Positions 23,001 through 26,281 of a stretch of 26,285 bases of DNA are shown here, piece after piece. The stretch is from Saccoglossus kowalevskii. Taxonomy: Eukaryota; Hemichordata; Enteropneusta; Harrimaniidae. Under the pieces are notes generated by a model. The model worked only from the letters and a program-made list of their open reading frames with translations, was not told the origin of the DNA and made no database searches. The position numbers and the translations under genes were made by a program. The stretch covers positions 183,263-209,547 of the forward strand of contig NW_003155241.1 of the NCBI RefSeq assembly GCF_000003605.2, written 5' to 3'. The first letter of the stretch is position 1. Every line of letters starts with the position of its first letter.

Positions 23001-26000
23001 TTCAATGACTTGTTTCAAAGGAACACTAACTACTGGGCAGACAATTGGAACTCTGATGTGTCCATACTCATTGAGACTTTTGTCGCTTTATGTACTAGCA
23101 TTGTTAAAAAGTGTGAGTAGAAAACTTACTGCAGTGCTTTCACTTGATTTCAAGTCAATTTTATATATTTATTGAAGGGGGCAAGGGGGGAAAGCTGGTA
23201 CAGGTTATAGGAAATAAAAAGGGTATTTTGCGTTTTTACAGGAAATAAAATAAAAGTTCCATTTACAGTAAAAAGCAGATGAAGCAAATTTCATTTTACA
23301 TTTTTGTAATATATTTGATAATTTGTGTTTTAGAATCAAAATTGGAAATTGCTTAAAAATTACGACATTTAATTTAATGCTCACAAAACATACGATCTTT
23401 GTACAAATTATTGGCAAATAAAATAGCTGATTACATTTTACATCTTGCCCAAGTCTACAAATTTAAGTTTTTTATTTATTTATATTACTTTATTACAAAA
23501 ATAAAAACAATTAACTACAGCTTACAAAATACCCCTCTTTATTGTCTTACTTGGGTTCTCATGGTGTTGATGTTTTGCTTGTTTGCCTTCACTTTTATGC
23601 TAATTCATGGTCTACCAAGCTTTCACAGTAACACCTGGCTTTGGCCATTGATGAACTCAAATATTTTATTTTATTAAAAAAAAAAATCCAAAACAAACAC
23701 AAGCTTGTATGCAAGTCTAGAACCACTTGTGTCATTTCAATTAAACTTGGTACGTAGGTGTTCTGAGAACACAGATCTGATTCGGTTTCAAATTATTGCA
23801 TATTAATTAATACCTAATGTACATTAATTACCCAATTTCTAGGAATTCAACAGATATCCTAAGAACTATTCATCAGATTTCAATAAAACCACATACCTGA
23901 TATGTTCTGTGTTGAAATCCATACATTAAATATTCGACTTGCATAATAATTTATGTTGTATGTATTTTCATATAACAGTCATCTTTCAAGCTCGGTCGCT
24001 CAGTACGACTTGATGAACGTGTTTATGCAATGGACTCGCATAATAGTTTATATTGTATGTATTTTCATATTTCAGTCATCTTTCAAGCTTGGTAGCTCAG
24101 TACGACTTGATGAACGTGTTTATGCAATGGACATGTTCAAGTACCAACCACTGATGTATGGAATGCTGTTACTGCATCCAAATCTTTATGCTGTTCATGA
24201 ACTCAATGATCAGGTAAGCAAACTTGCTACTCTACTAATTGCAATATTGTATTTAATAATTTAGAAGTGCATTTCCAATTTAAGCGCACATAATCCAAAT
24301 AATTGTAGTTATTGTAATCTGGATTATTGCTCGGGCACCAGCCATGGTGTAGTGCGGATGAAATGCATTAATATGATTTGAGCAATTTTGTCATTTTTTT
24401 AATAATTAAATATGTGGAAATGTCTTTTATTAGCTCCGCTGTCGACTTTGTCGAGCGGAGCTTATCATATGCGTCATTGTCCGTGTCAACTTTTTAGCTC
24501 CGCTGTTGACTTTGTCGAGCGGAGCTTATCATGGTGAATATTTTTGTCATTTTTGGTAAAAAGTGATATTTTCGACTTCTTGTTAAAAACCGCAAGTGCA
24601 ATTGCTTTAATATTACATATATAGGTACTACATGTGGACCTCTCTCAGATTTGTTCATTTTGTAATGATATCTTTAATTCTCTAATTTTGGTGAATATTT
24701 TTGTCATTTTTGGTAAAAAGTGATATTTTCGACTTCTTGTTAAAAACCGCAAGTGCAATTGCTTTGATACTACATATATAGGTACTACATGTGAACCTCT
24801 CTCAGATTTATTCATTTCGTGATGATATCTTCAATTCTCTAATTTTGGTGAATATTTTTGTCATTTTTGGTAAAAAGTGATATTTTTGACTTCTTGTTAA
24901 AAACCGCAAGTCCGATTGCTTTGATATTACATATATAGGTACTACACGTGGACCTTTCTCAGATTTGTTCATTTTGTGATGATATCTTCAATTCTCTAAT
25001 TAATTTATTTTGGTGAATATTTTTGTAATTTTTGGTAAAAAGTGATATTTTCGACTTCTTGTTAAAAACTGTAAGTCCGATTGCTTTGATACTATTCATA
25101 TTGTTCATTTTCTAATGATGTCTTCAGTTCTTTAATTGAAATGTGCATTGCTAACAGCGGAGCTATCTCAGCCGATAGGCTGCTTGTTTCACATGAGGTA
25201 AATAATTTCCGCGTAACTACGGGAGTCTCGCCACACTTGCACAAACTTGTCCTGTCCTTGTCCTTCGACAATGTCGGCACATTCGTAGGACTGTCACCCC
25301 CATGGATCGAATGGTATTGTCCTATTGTTAAACGCTAACCAAAATTAGTAAACAACATGGCGGACTCGACTCGCCGGAATGCCCGGGTGTCGATCATAAA
25401 AAGTGTGGATAGCTGCTCGAATTCGCCACCCCAGTTCAAATTATGAGCATAAACGAATATTATACAGTACAAGGATTGCTGCCGCTGCCCCGCGCGTTAG
25501 GTATTCTTCCCTGTTCGCCTCCGCGCGTGCCCGGACACTCCCTCGCGTGTCCGGGCGTTAAATAGTAGGACCCAAGTAGACCTCTCTCAGATTTCTGTAT
25601 TTTCCAATGATATCTTCAGTTCTTTAATTGAAATGTGCATTACTAACAGCTGAACTATCTCAGCTGAGAGGCTACTTGTTAAAATATTAGTTATTTTGAC
25701 CACTACTGTATGCATGCTAGCTGCTTATTGTTCATGTGCTAGTCACATATTCAGTAAAGAGCATATGTTGTTACAAAACATGCATAGTTGTAATCTTTTA
25801 CATCTAAGCTTTCAGAAGATGTATACATATTACCGTAAAATCTGTATTAGAAGCCGCATCCCTAATAGAAGTCGCACCCATTCATTTTGAATATTTGAGA
25901 ACCAAAAATTCATCATTTCTCATATGTGTAGATACCGGTACTCTAATAGAAGCCCCATCCCCTGTGTTGTATTGTACCATTTTAATAGAAGCCGCAGCTT

Positions 26001-26281
26001 CTAATACAGATTTTATAGTATTATTATTACAATAATCAATATACTCAATAAAATAATAAAAAATTCTGTTTGTATTTCACTAGGGTGCAATTTCCCATGA
26101 CGATCAAACCATTTGCCAGCCTCCAATTTTGTCGCTATCGTCTGAACATCTGTATAAAAATGGTGCATATTTAATGGATAGAAGCGATGCTTTGTATTTA
26201 TACGTTATGAGGGATGTGTCGCAGGAGTTTCTTAACTCTGTACTAGACGTGCCTGATTTCCAGTCGATACCAGAACCAATG
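4928..26281 (+). CDS. SEC24: SEC24A/B-type COPII coat subunit (19 exons seen, 3' end outside window)
   Basis: Joined exons: 4928-5036, 6659-7210, 7982-8083, 13507-13602, 13965-14704, 14849-15066, 16302-16404, 17137-17263, 18015-18124, 18876-19107, 19592-19647, 20003-20104, 20241-20469, 21008-21166, 21286-21459, 22305-22415, 22934-23112, 24076-24213, 26084-26281. This gives 1245 codons without a stop. Order of parts: Pro-rich disordered N-terminus (residues 1 to about 605), pre-trunk segment from FRCTL (about 608), zinc finger with C653, C656, C674 and C677, trunk (about 720-975), beta-sandwich (about 980-1045), helical region, and the first part of the gelsolin-like domain (from about 1180). 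Family knowledge: SEC24 joins SEC23 in the inner COPII coat and binds ER export signals of cargo. The DALEGG block, the VxAPxPNL-like stretch before the zinc finger and NDxPEEF after it point to the A/B subfamily, not C/D. Human SEC24B is about 1270 residues, so only some tens of residues should be missing. Confidence 0.95.
5037..6658 (+). other. Intron 1
   Basis: 1622 bp, GTAAGT to TTTTTCAG. It is AT-rich. Near 6062-6105 is an imperfect palindrome built on two 'acatgtacaatgta' words. Open frames at 5387-5575 and 6327-6581 have no coding character. No repeat family was recognised. Confidence 0.8.
6659..7210 (+). CDS. SEC24: SEC24 exon 2 (Pro/Gln/Ser/Gly-rich, residues 37-221)
   Basis: 552 nt, phase 1 at both ends. 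It encodes a low-complexity region such as [18 protein letters not shown] and many PP, GQ and SS pairs, typical of the disordered SEC24 N-terminus that precedes the folded core. Acceptor TTTTTCAG, donor GTAAGT. The open frame continues 5' and 3' of the splice sites, but composition changes sharply there. Confidence 0.93.
7211..7981 (+). other. Intron 2
   Basis: 771 bp, GTAAGT to TTTCCAG. It is AT-rich, with a short (ATA)n-like tract near 7455-7475 and several 'ttgaatt' words near 7410-7530 and 7725-7745. Nothing further was recognised. Confidence 0.75.
7982..8083 (+). CDS. SEC24: SEC24 exon 3 (Ser/Pro-rich, residues 221-255)
   Basis: 102 nt, phase 1 at both ends, encoding [13 protein letters not shown] and then a Ser/Pro stretch ([15 protein letters not shown]). 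Acceptor TTTCCAG, donor GTACTA (weaker than the others). A second acceptor-like 'ccacttccatttcag' lies inside the exon (to about 8025). Using it would shift frame and lose the Ser/Pro character, so the outer acceptor was chosen. Length is a multiple of three, so skipping keeps frame. Confidence 0.82.
8483..9482. mobile_element. 1000-bp element with perfect 21-bp terminal inverted repeats
   Basis: The left end 8483-8503 begins ACTGTATTTATCTGAAAGAT and is the exact reverse complement of the right end 9462-9482. This is the signature of a cut-and-paste DNA transposon or a non-autonomous derivative. No clear target-site duplication is visible in the immediate flanks. The interior is richer in CpG than the surrounding intron and has no intact transposase frame that I can identify. 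A minus-strand stretch around 8860-9030 has short open segments of unknown nature. A 14-bp hairpin lies just inside the left end. Confidence 0.65.
8512..8558. repeat. 14-bp perfect inverted repeat (hairpin)
   Basis: Arms CAAAAGATTGCCCA (8512-8525) and TGGGCAATCTTTTG (8545-8558) are exact reverse complements around a 19-nt spacer. It sits immediately inside the left terminus of the 1000-bp element, and 'ttgcccatgg' occurs again next to the right terminus at 9451-9460. Confidence 0.7.
9778..10020. mobile_element. 243-bp foldback (MITE-like) element
   Basis: The outer roughly 65 bases at each end (9778-9845 and about 9955-10020) are imperfect inverted repeats. Each arm read inward starts TTACAGCA, then a GTCTCAGA block, a CCAATTTGCAAACT block and a TTGGCTAA/CTGGCTAA block. 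The centre is about 100 bp of unique sequence. The flanks carry 'atat' on both sides, a possible short target duplication. No coding capacity. Confidence 0.7.
12248..12262 (+). CDS. SEC24: Candidate 15-nt microexon of SEC24 (alternative)
   Basis: A long pyrimidine tract ending in 'ttatccccttttcag' is followed by 15 bases and a perfect GTAAGT donor at 12263. Spliced between exons 3 and 4 it keeps phase 1-1, replacing the junction Gly with V-N-G-V-P-C, a net gain of five residues in the disordered region. The splice signals are as strong as those of the constitutive exons. There is no conservation evidence, so it is not counted in the main CDS. Confidence 0.4.
13507..13602 (+). CDS. SEC24: SEC24 exon 4 (DALEGG block, residues 255-287)
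   Basis: 96 nt, phase 1-1. It encodes [24 protein letters not shown] followed by TPYQPGYG. The YDALEGG block is shared with vertebrate SEC24A and SEC24B just upstream of their second Pro/Gln region, which fixes both the reading frame and the subfamily. Acceptor TTTCTGAAG is pyrimidine-poor; donor GTAAGT. Confidence 0.9.
13669..13696. repeat. (TATG)7 microsatellite
   Basis: Seven uninterrupted TATG tetranucleotides in intron 4, about 150 bp before the hammerhead ribozyme on the + strand, that is, downstream of it in the ribozyme's own orientation. Confidence 0.9.
13843..13909 (-). ncRNA. Type I hammerhead self-cleaving ribozyme
   Basis: Reading the minus strand, the core CTGATGA (13897-13891) is followed by stem II, GTGAGGTAC / GTACCTTAC, nine pairs including one G-U around the loop TCAAT. 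Then comes GAAA (13867-13864). Stem III is the self-complementary ACAGTACTGT (13864-13855), followed by the cleavage nucleotide A at 13854 (a GUA triplet). Stem I closes with an inner CT/AG plus A-T with one mismatch, a small internal loop, and an outer six-pair helix ATGAAA / TTTCAT-type (13904-13909 with 13848-13843). All invariant core positions are present: CUGAUGA, GAAA, the A15.1-U16.1 pair and a non-G at position 17. Family knowledge: type I hammerheads with very short stem III occur in Penelope-like retroelements and retrozymes of animals. It lies antisense to SEC24, so it should not cut the SEC24 pre-mRNA. Confidence 0.85.
13965..14704 (+). CDS. SEC24: SEC24 exon 5 (long Pro-rich exon with 15-residue repeats, residues 287-533)
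   Basis: 740 nt, phase 1 in and phase 0 out. It is dominated by Pro, Gly, Met, Ser and Gln: [18 protein letters not shown], then four tandem 15-residue repeats of the type xPGPPMAGxPPSSMx, then a [18 protein letters not shown] stretch, a [21 protein letters not shown] segment and a Gln-rich end. Acceptor AATTACAG, donor GTAAGT at 14705. The region should be disordered. In SEC24 proteins the equivalent segment precedes the cargo-binding core. Confidence 0.93.
14198..14416 (+). repeat. 45-bp coding minisatellite (four full units plus a partial)
   Basis: Units start at 14198, 14243, 14288 and 14333, with a diverged fifth from 14378. Each encodes a 15-residue unit, (V/A)PGPPMAGxPP(S/T)SM followed by a variable residue. 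Differences between units are largely at third codon positions plus a few residue changes (MAG to MAS, GAPP to SQPP). Confidence 0.9.
14705..14848 (+). other. Intron 5, in-frame and stop-free (possible retained intron)
   Basis: 144 bp with GTAAGT donor and CTCCACAG acceptor. It is a multiple of three (48 codons) and read in the exon frame has no stop, so a retained form would stay in frame. Its translation is rich in Ser, Tyr, Val and Phe, unlike the Pro/Gln-rich exons on each side, which is why I treat it as an intron in the main form. Confidence 0.8.
14849..15066 (+). CDS. SEC24: SEC24 exon 6 (residues 534-606)
   Basis: 218 nt, phase 0 to 2. After a Gln/Asn/Pro-rich start it enters the conserved SEC24 sequence: [20 protein letters not shown], then [20 protein letters not shown] and the Cys-rich LCCNPE end. 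This matches the vertebrate SEC24A/B pattern of RPVNL, ILP and VxAPxPNL before the zinc finger. Donor GTAAGT overlaps an in-frame TAA (15068-15070), so failure to splice would terminate translation. Confidence 0.95.
15067..16301 (+). other. Intron 6
   Basis: 1235 bp, GTAAGT to GTTTACAG. It contains one copy of the hairpin-ended repeat family (15263-15616). The rest, including 15620-16290, is AT-rich with nothing recognised. Confidence 0.8.
15263..15616. repeat. Hairpin-ended dispersed repeat, copy 1
   Basis: It begins TAGCTCCGTTGTCGACTTGT and ends 'aacagcagagctatctcag' plus 'cagagaggctgcttg'. It shares its whole plan with the larger copy at 24431-25186: the terminal hairpin region, 'ggtaaaaagtgatat', 'ttgttaaaaacagcaa', 'acatataggtacct', 'agacctctctt' and 'aattgaaatgtgcattg'. 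It holds only about one and a half internal units. Confidence 0.7.
16302..16404 (+). CDS. SEC24: SEC24 exon 7 (residues 606-640)
   Basis: 103 nt, phase 2 to 0. It encodes [20 protein letters not shown] and then [15 protein letters not shown], closely matching the SEC24A/B segment FRCTLxxIPQTQxLLxKxKLPLGxLxHPFxDLT just before the zinc finger. Acceptor GTTTACAG, donor GTAAGT. Confidence 0.97.
16405..17136 (+). other. Intron 7
   Basis: 732 bp, GTAAGT to GGTTGCAG. A less AT-rich patch at about 16600-16910 has overlapping short open frames on both strands, but no recognisable domain or splice-bounded exon. It may be an old repeat. Confidence 0.75.
17137..17263 (+). CDS. SEC24: SEC24 exon 8 (zinc finger, residues 641-683)
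   Basis: 127 nt, phase 0 to 1. It encodes [20 protein letters not shown], then [17 protein letters not shown] and YRIND. The four zinc ligands are C653, C656, C674 and C677 in the CxxC-x17-CxxC pattern typical of SEC23/SEC24. The zinc finger supports the heterodimer fold. The next residue, formed across the splice, is Leu where vertebrate paralogues have Val (NDVPEEF). Confidence 0.97.
17264..18014 (+). other. Intron 8
   Basis: 751 bp, GTAAGT to TTCTGTAG. An open frame at 17739-17969 (76 codons) has no splice-site support and no recognisable similarity, and its AT-rich composition fits chance. Nothing else was seen. Confidence 0.75.
18015..18124 (+). CDS. SEC24: SEC24 exon 9 (residues 683-719)
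   Basis: 110 nt, phase 1 to 0. It encodes [20 protein letters not shown] followed by [16 protein letters not shown], the segment linking zinc finger and trunk. PEEFxxxPxTRxYGEPxxRPE is diagnostic of SEC24A/B as opposed to SEC24C/D. Donor GTAAGA. Confidence 0.97.
18125..18875 (+). other. Intron 9
   Basis: 751 bp, GTAAGA to a T9-AG acceptor. It holds one member of a roughly 75-bp direct repeat pair (18591-18667) whose partner lies in intron 10. The rest is AT-rich and unremarkable. Confidence 0.78.
18591..18667 (+). repeat. About 75-bp direct repeat, copy A (intron 9)
   Basis: It reads 'actgcaatgatgttattatt' then 'atctgtcaatccactgaa' and ends 'ctgagcagtg'. The block recurs with a few substitutions and small gaps at 19408-19478, on the other side of exon 10. 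Confidence 0.75.
18876..19107 (+). CDS. SEC24: SEC24 exon 10 (start of trunk domain, residues 720-797)
   Basis: 232 nt, phase 0 to 1. It opens the von Willebrand A-like trunk: [20 protein letters not shown], then [20 protein letters not shown] and [20 protein letters not shown], ending [17 protein letters not shown]. The FxxDVS strand and DxLPGDxRTxIGFxTxDSTxHFYNLQ motif are highly conserved in SEC24A/B. Donor GTGAGT. Confidence 0.97.
19108..19591 (+). other. Intron 10
   Basis: 484 bp, GTGAGT to GTTTTTAG. It holds copy B of the direct repeat (19408-19478). The stretch 19150-19330 is a little less AT-rich but shows no exon. Confidence 0.78.
19408..19478 (+). repeat. About 75-bp direct repeat, copy B (intron 10)
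   Basis: Partner of 18591-18667: same 'actgcaatgatg', 'atctgtcaatccactgaa' and 'ctgagcagtg' blocks in the same order and orientation, 817 bp downstream, with exon 10 between them. Confidence 0.75.
19592..19647 (+). CDS. SEC24: SEC24 exon 11 (residues 797-815)
   Basis: 56 nt, phase 1 to 0, encoding [19 protein letters not shown], the trunk segment that corresponds to DVFLPxPxxLLVNLxESKE in vertebrates. Acceptor GTTTTTAG, donor GTAAGT. Confidence 0.95.
19648..20002 (+). other. Intron 11
   Basis: 355 bp, GTAAGT to TTTTTGTAG. AT-rich; I see nothing in it. Confidence 0.78.
20003..20104 (+). CDS. SEC24: SEC24 exon 12 (residues 816-849)
   Basis: 102 nt, phase 0-0, encoding [20 protein letters not shown] and then [14 protein letters not shown]. 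The [14 protein letters not shown] stretch is a conserved trunk helix. The last 19 bases and the donor have been copied in tandem into intron 12 (listed separately). Confidence 0.97.
20086..20213 (+). repeat. 67-bp tandem duplication across the exon 12 donor
   Basis: The block 20086-20152 covers the exon 12 end 'ggcggcacataaactcatg', the donor and the first 48 bases of intron 12. It is followed directly by a diverged second copy (20153 to about 20213) reading 'ggcggcccatgaattcatg' and GTAAAG, then 'tacagcatagaagcgg'. The second donor is degraded relative to GTAAGT. Using it would add 67 nt and shift frame. Confidence 0.75.
20241..20469 (+). CDS. SEC24: SEC24 exon 13 (trunk, residues 850-926)
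   Basis: 229 nt, phase 0 to 1. It encodes [20 protein letters not shown], then [38 protein letters not shown] and [18 protein letters not shown]. These match the family pattern GGRVxVFQTxLPSxGxGxLxxRED and [24 protein letters not shown]. Acceptor TTATTGCAG, donor GTAAGT. Confidence 0.97.
20470..21007 (+). other. Intron 13
   Basis: 538 bp, GTAAGT to TTCATTGCAG. It contains an uninterrupted run of 14 G (20537-20550) flanked by 'acttg' and 'ttaaggttttt', a strong G-tract in the sense strand. The rest is AT-rich. Confidence 0.78.
20537..20550 (+). repeat. G14 homopolymer
   Basis: Fourteen consecutive G residues on the sense strand of intron 13, 67 bases after the donor. The exact length could be affected by sequencing error. 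Confidence 0.8.
21008..21166 (+). CDS. SEC24: SEC24 exon 14 (end of trunk, residues 926-979)
   Basis: 159 nt, phase 1-1. It encodes [20 protein letters not shown], then [20 protein letters not shown] and [14 protein letters not shown]. The KYSGGxxxYYPxFH and [20 protein letters not shown] motifs are hallmarks of SEC24A/B. The donor GTATTT is weaker than the others. An internal ATG-GTGAGG resembles a cryptic donor. Confidence 0.97.
21286..21459 (+). CDS. SEC24: SEC24 exon 15 (beta-sandwich, residues 979-1037)
   Basis: 174 nt, phase 1-1. It encodes [20 protein letters not shown], then [20 protein letters not shown] and [19 protein letters not shown]. This matches the SEC24 beta-sandwich signature [27 protein letters not shown]. 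Acceptor TTTTCAG, donor GTAAGA. Confidence 0.97.
21460..22304 (+). other. Intron 15
   Basis: 845 bp, GTAAGA to ATGTTTCAG. It contains MITE-like copy 1 at 21485-21673. The remaining 600 bp is AT-rich with nothing recognised. Confidence 0.78.
21485..21673 (+). mobile_element. 189-bp MITE-like element, copy 1
   Basis: The ends are imperfect terminal inverted repeats of about 25-30 bases: the left reads AGTACTGTAAAACCTGTATT, and the right read inward AGTACCGTAAAATTTGTATA. The interior carries several 'cttctattagag' words and 'gaaatgatgaatttttggtt'. A copy in the opposite orientation lies at 25831-26020. It is too short to code for a transposase, so it would depend on enzymes supplied elsewhere. 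Confidence 0.75.
22305..22415 (+). CDS. SEC24: SEC24 exon 16 (residues 1037-1074)
   Basis: 111 nt, phase 1-1. It encodes [20 protein letters not shown] and [16 protein letters not shown], matching the family pattern [14 protein letters not shown]...VYAGxDxQ at the beta-sandwich to helical transition. Acceptor TTTCAG followed by GTGAGC, so an overlapping donor-like word sits at the exon start. Confidence 0.96.
22416..22933 (+). other. Intron 16
   Basis: 518 bp, GTGAGT to CTTTACAG. It includes a 36-bp tandem duplication at 22593-22664. The rest is AT-rich and unremarkable. Confidence 0.78.
22593..22664. repeat. 36-bp tandem duplication
   Basis: Two adjacent copies of a 36-bp unit starting 'taaagcaactaattagagta' and ending 'atcgcatg', nearly identical (one or two differences), in intron 16. 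Probably a recent slippage or small duplication event. Confidence 0.85.
22934..23112 (+). CDS. SEC24: SEC24 exon 17 (helical domain, residues 1074-1133)
   Basis: 179 nt, phase 1 to 0. It encodes [20 protein letters not shown], then [20 protein letters not shown] and [20 protein letters not shown]. The AVDR...DARDALVN and [13 protein letters not shown] motifs identify the helical domain. The exon end was set at 23112 because GTGAGT follows. The alternative GT two bases earlier is weaker and breaks phase. Confidence 0.95.
23730..23940. repeat. AT-rich interspersed repeat related to 1-660
   Basis: It carries 'catttcaattaaacttggta', 'ctgattcggtttcaaatta', 'gcatattaattaatacct', 'cagatatcctaagaact' and 'agatttcaataaaacc' in the order seen in the array at the start of the window. 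Diverged; the boundaries are approximate. Confidence 0.55.
23941..24037 (+). pseudogene. Pseudo-exon: 97-bp tandem copy of the exon 18 5' boundary
   Basis: This block is a near copy (about seven differences) of the following 97 bp. It includes the intron end, an AG (23977-23978) and the first 57-58 bases of exon 18, coding [19 protein letters not shown] in the exon frame. The acceptor tract reads 'catataacag' where the functional copy has 'catatttcag', so it is weakened. There is no donor before the second copy starts. Entry here would be shifted by 97 nt and meet a TAG at 24093-24095. It is therefore a non-functional duplicate. Confidence 0.8.
24076..24213 (+). CDS. SEC24: SEC24 exon 18 (residues 1134-1179)
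   Basis: 138 nt, phase 0-0. It encodes [20 protein letters not shown], then [20 protein letters not shown] and HELNDQ. This matches the SEC24 helical-domain end (F...GTSxRLDDRVYAM...HPNLY). Acceptor ATATTTCAG, donor GTAAGC. Its first part is duplicated immediately upstream. Confidence 0.95.
24431..25186. repeat. Hairpin-ended dispersed repeat, copy 2, with internal 157-bp tandem units
   Basis: The left end TAGCTCCGCTGT (24431-24442) is the exact reverse complement of ACAGCGGAGCTA (25154-25165). The left end also folds alone: AGCTCCGCT and AGCGGAGCT pair at 24432-24462, and this hairpin is repeated at 24496-24526. Inside, units beginning TGGTGAATATTTTTGT start at 24532, 24689, 24846 and 25011; the first two spacings are 157 bp and the third 165 bp owing to a short insertion. 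The last unit lacks about 35 bp. Past the right repeat lies CAGCCGATAGGCTG, another small hairpin. No coding capacity. Confidence 0.75.
25187..25565. other. GC- and CpG-rich island inside intron 18
   Basis: It contrasts with the AT-rich intron: 'cgactcgccggaatgcccgg', 'gccgctgccccgcgcgtt' and 'tcgcctccgcgcgtgcccgg'. It carries AACAACATGGCGGACTCG, sharing the 15-mer CAACATGGCGGACTC with the SEC24 start codon region. A 29-codon open frame starts at that ATG (25357-25446, [16 protein letters not shown]...). It is bordered on both sides by 3' ends of the hairpin-ended repeat. It could be a captured promoter or first-exon fragment, part of a larger element, or a regulatory CpG island. Confidence 0.5.
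25529..25556. repeat. 10-bp perfect GC-rich hairpin
   Basis: GCCCGGACAC (25529-25538) and GTGTCCGGGC (25547-25556) are exact reverse complements around the 8-nt loop TCCCTCGC, at the right edge of the GC-rich island. Confidence 0.8.
25570..25678. repeat. Hairpin-ended dispersed repeat, partial copy 3 (right end only)
   Basis: It shares 'agtagacctctctcagattt', 'atgatatcttcagttcttta', 'attgaaatgtgcatt', 'ctaacagc' and 'gagaggct' with the right ends of the copies at 15263 and 24431. The left part of the family is absent. Confidence 0.7.
25831..26020 (-). mobile_element. 190-bp MITE-like element, copy 2 (opposite orientation)
   Basis: It starts TACCGTAAAATCTGTATTAG and ends 'cttctaatacagattttata' plus 'gta', forming imperfect terminal inverted repeats. 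The interior 'gaaccaaaaattcatcattt' is the reverse complement of the copy 1 interior at 21485-21673. It is separated from exon 19 by about 60 bp. Confidence 0.75.
26084..26281 (+). CDS. SEC24: SEC24 exon 19 (gelsolin-like domain start, residues 1180-1245; gene continues)
   Basis: 198 nt, phase 0-0. It encodes [20 protein letters not shown], then [39 protein letters not shown] and QSIPEPM. The pattern of Pro-Pro then L-S-x-E-x-x-x-x-x-G-A-x-L-M-D and a hydrophobic strand matches the SEC24 gelsolin-like domain. A donor GTAA begins at 26282, so at least one more exon with the C-terminus and stop lies beyond the window. Acceptor TTTCACTAG. Confidence 0.95.

Larger units (their letters stand above)
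23113..24075 (+). other. Intron 17
   Basis: 963 bp, GTGAGT to ATATTTCAG. It contains AT-rich repeat modules related to 1-660 (about 23730-23940) and, just before exon 18, a 97-bp tandem duplication that includes a copy of the exon 18 start. Confidence 0.8.
24214..26083 (+). other. Intron 18, nearly filled by repeats
   Basis: 1870 bp, GTAAGC to TTTCACTAG. In order: about 200 bp of AT-rich DNA, hairpin-ended repeat copy 2 (24431-25186), a GC-rich island (about 25187-25565), a partial third copy of the same repeat (about 25570-25678), and MITE-like copy 2 (25831-26020). Confidence 0.82.

Noticed and set aside
25092-25338. Opposed open frames of about 60 codons over the left part of the GC-rich island
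   Set aside because: Both run into the hairpin-ended repeat and show no recognisable domain. The Cys and Lys pattern on the minus strand (CKCGE) is too short to interpret.
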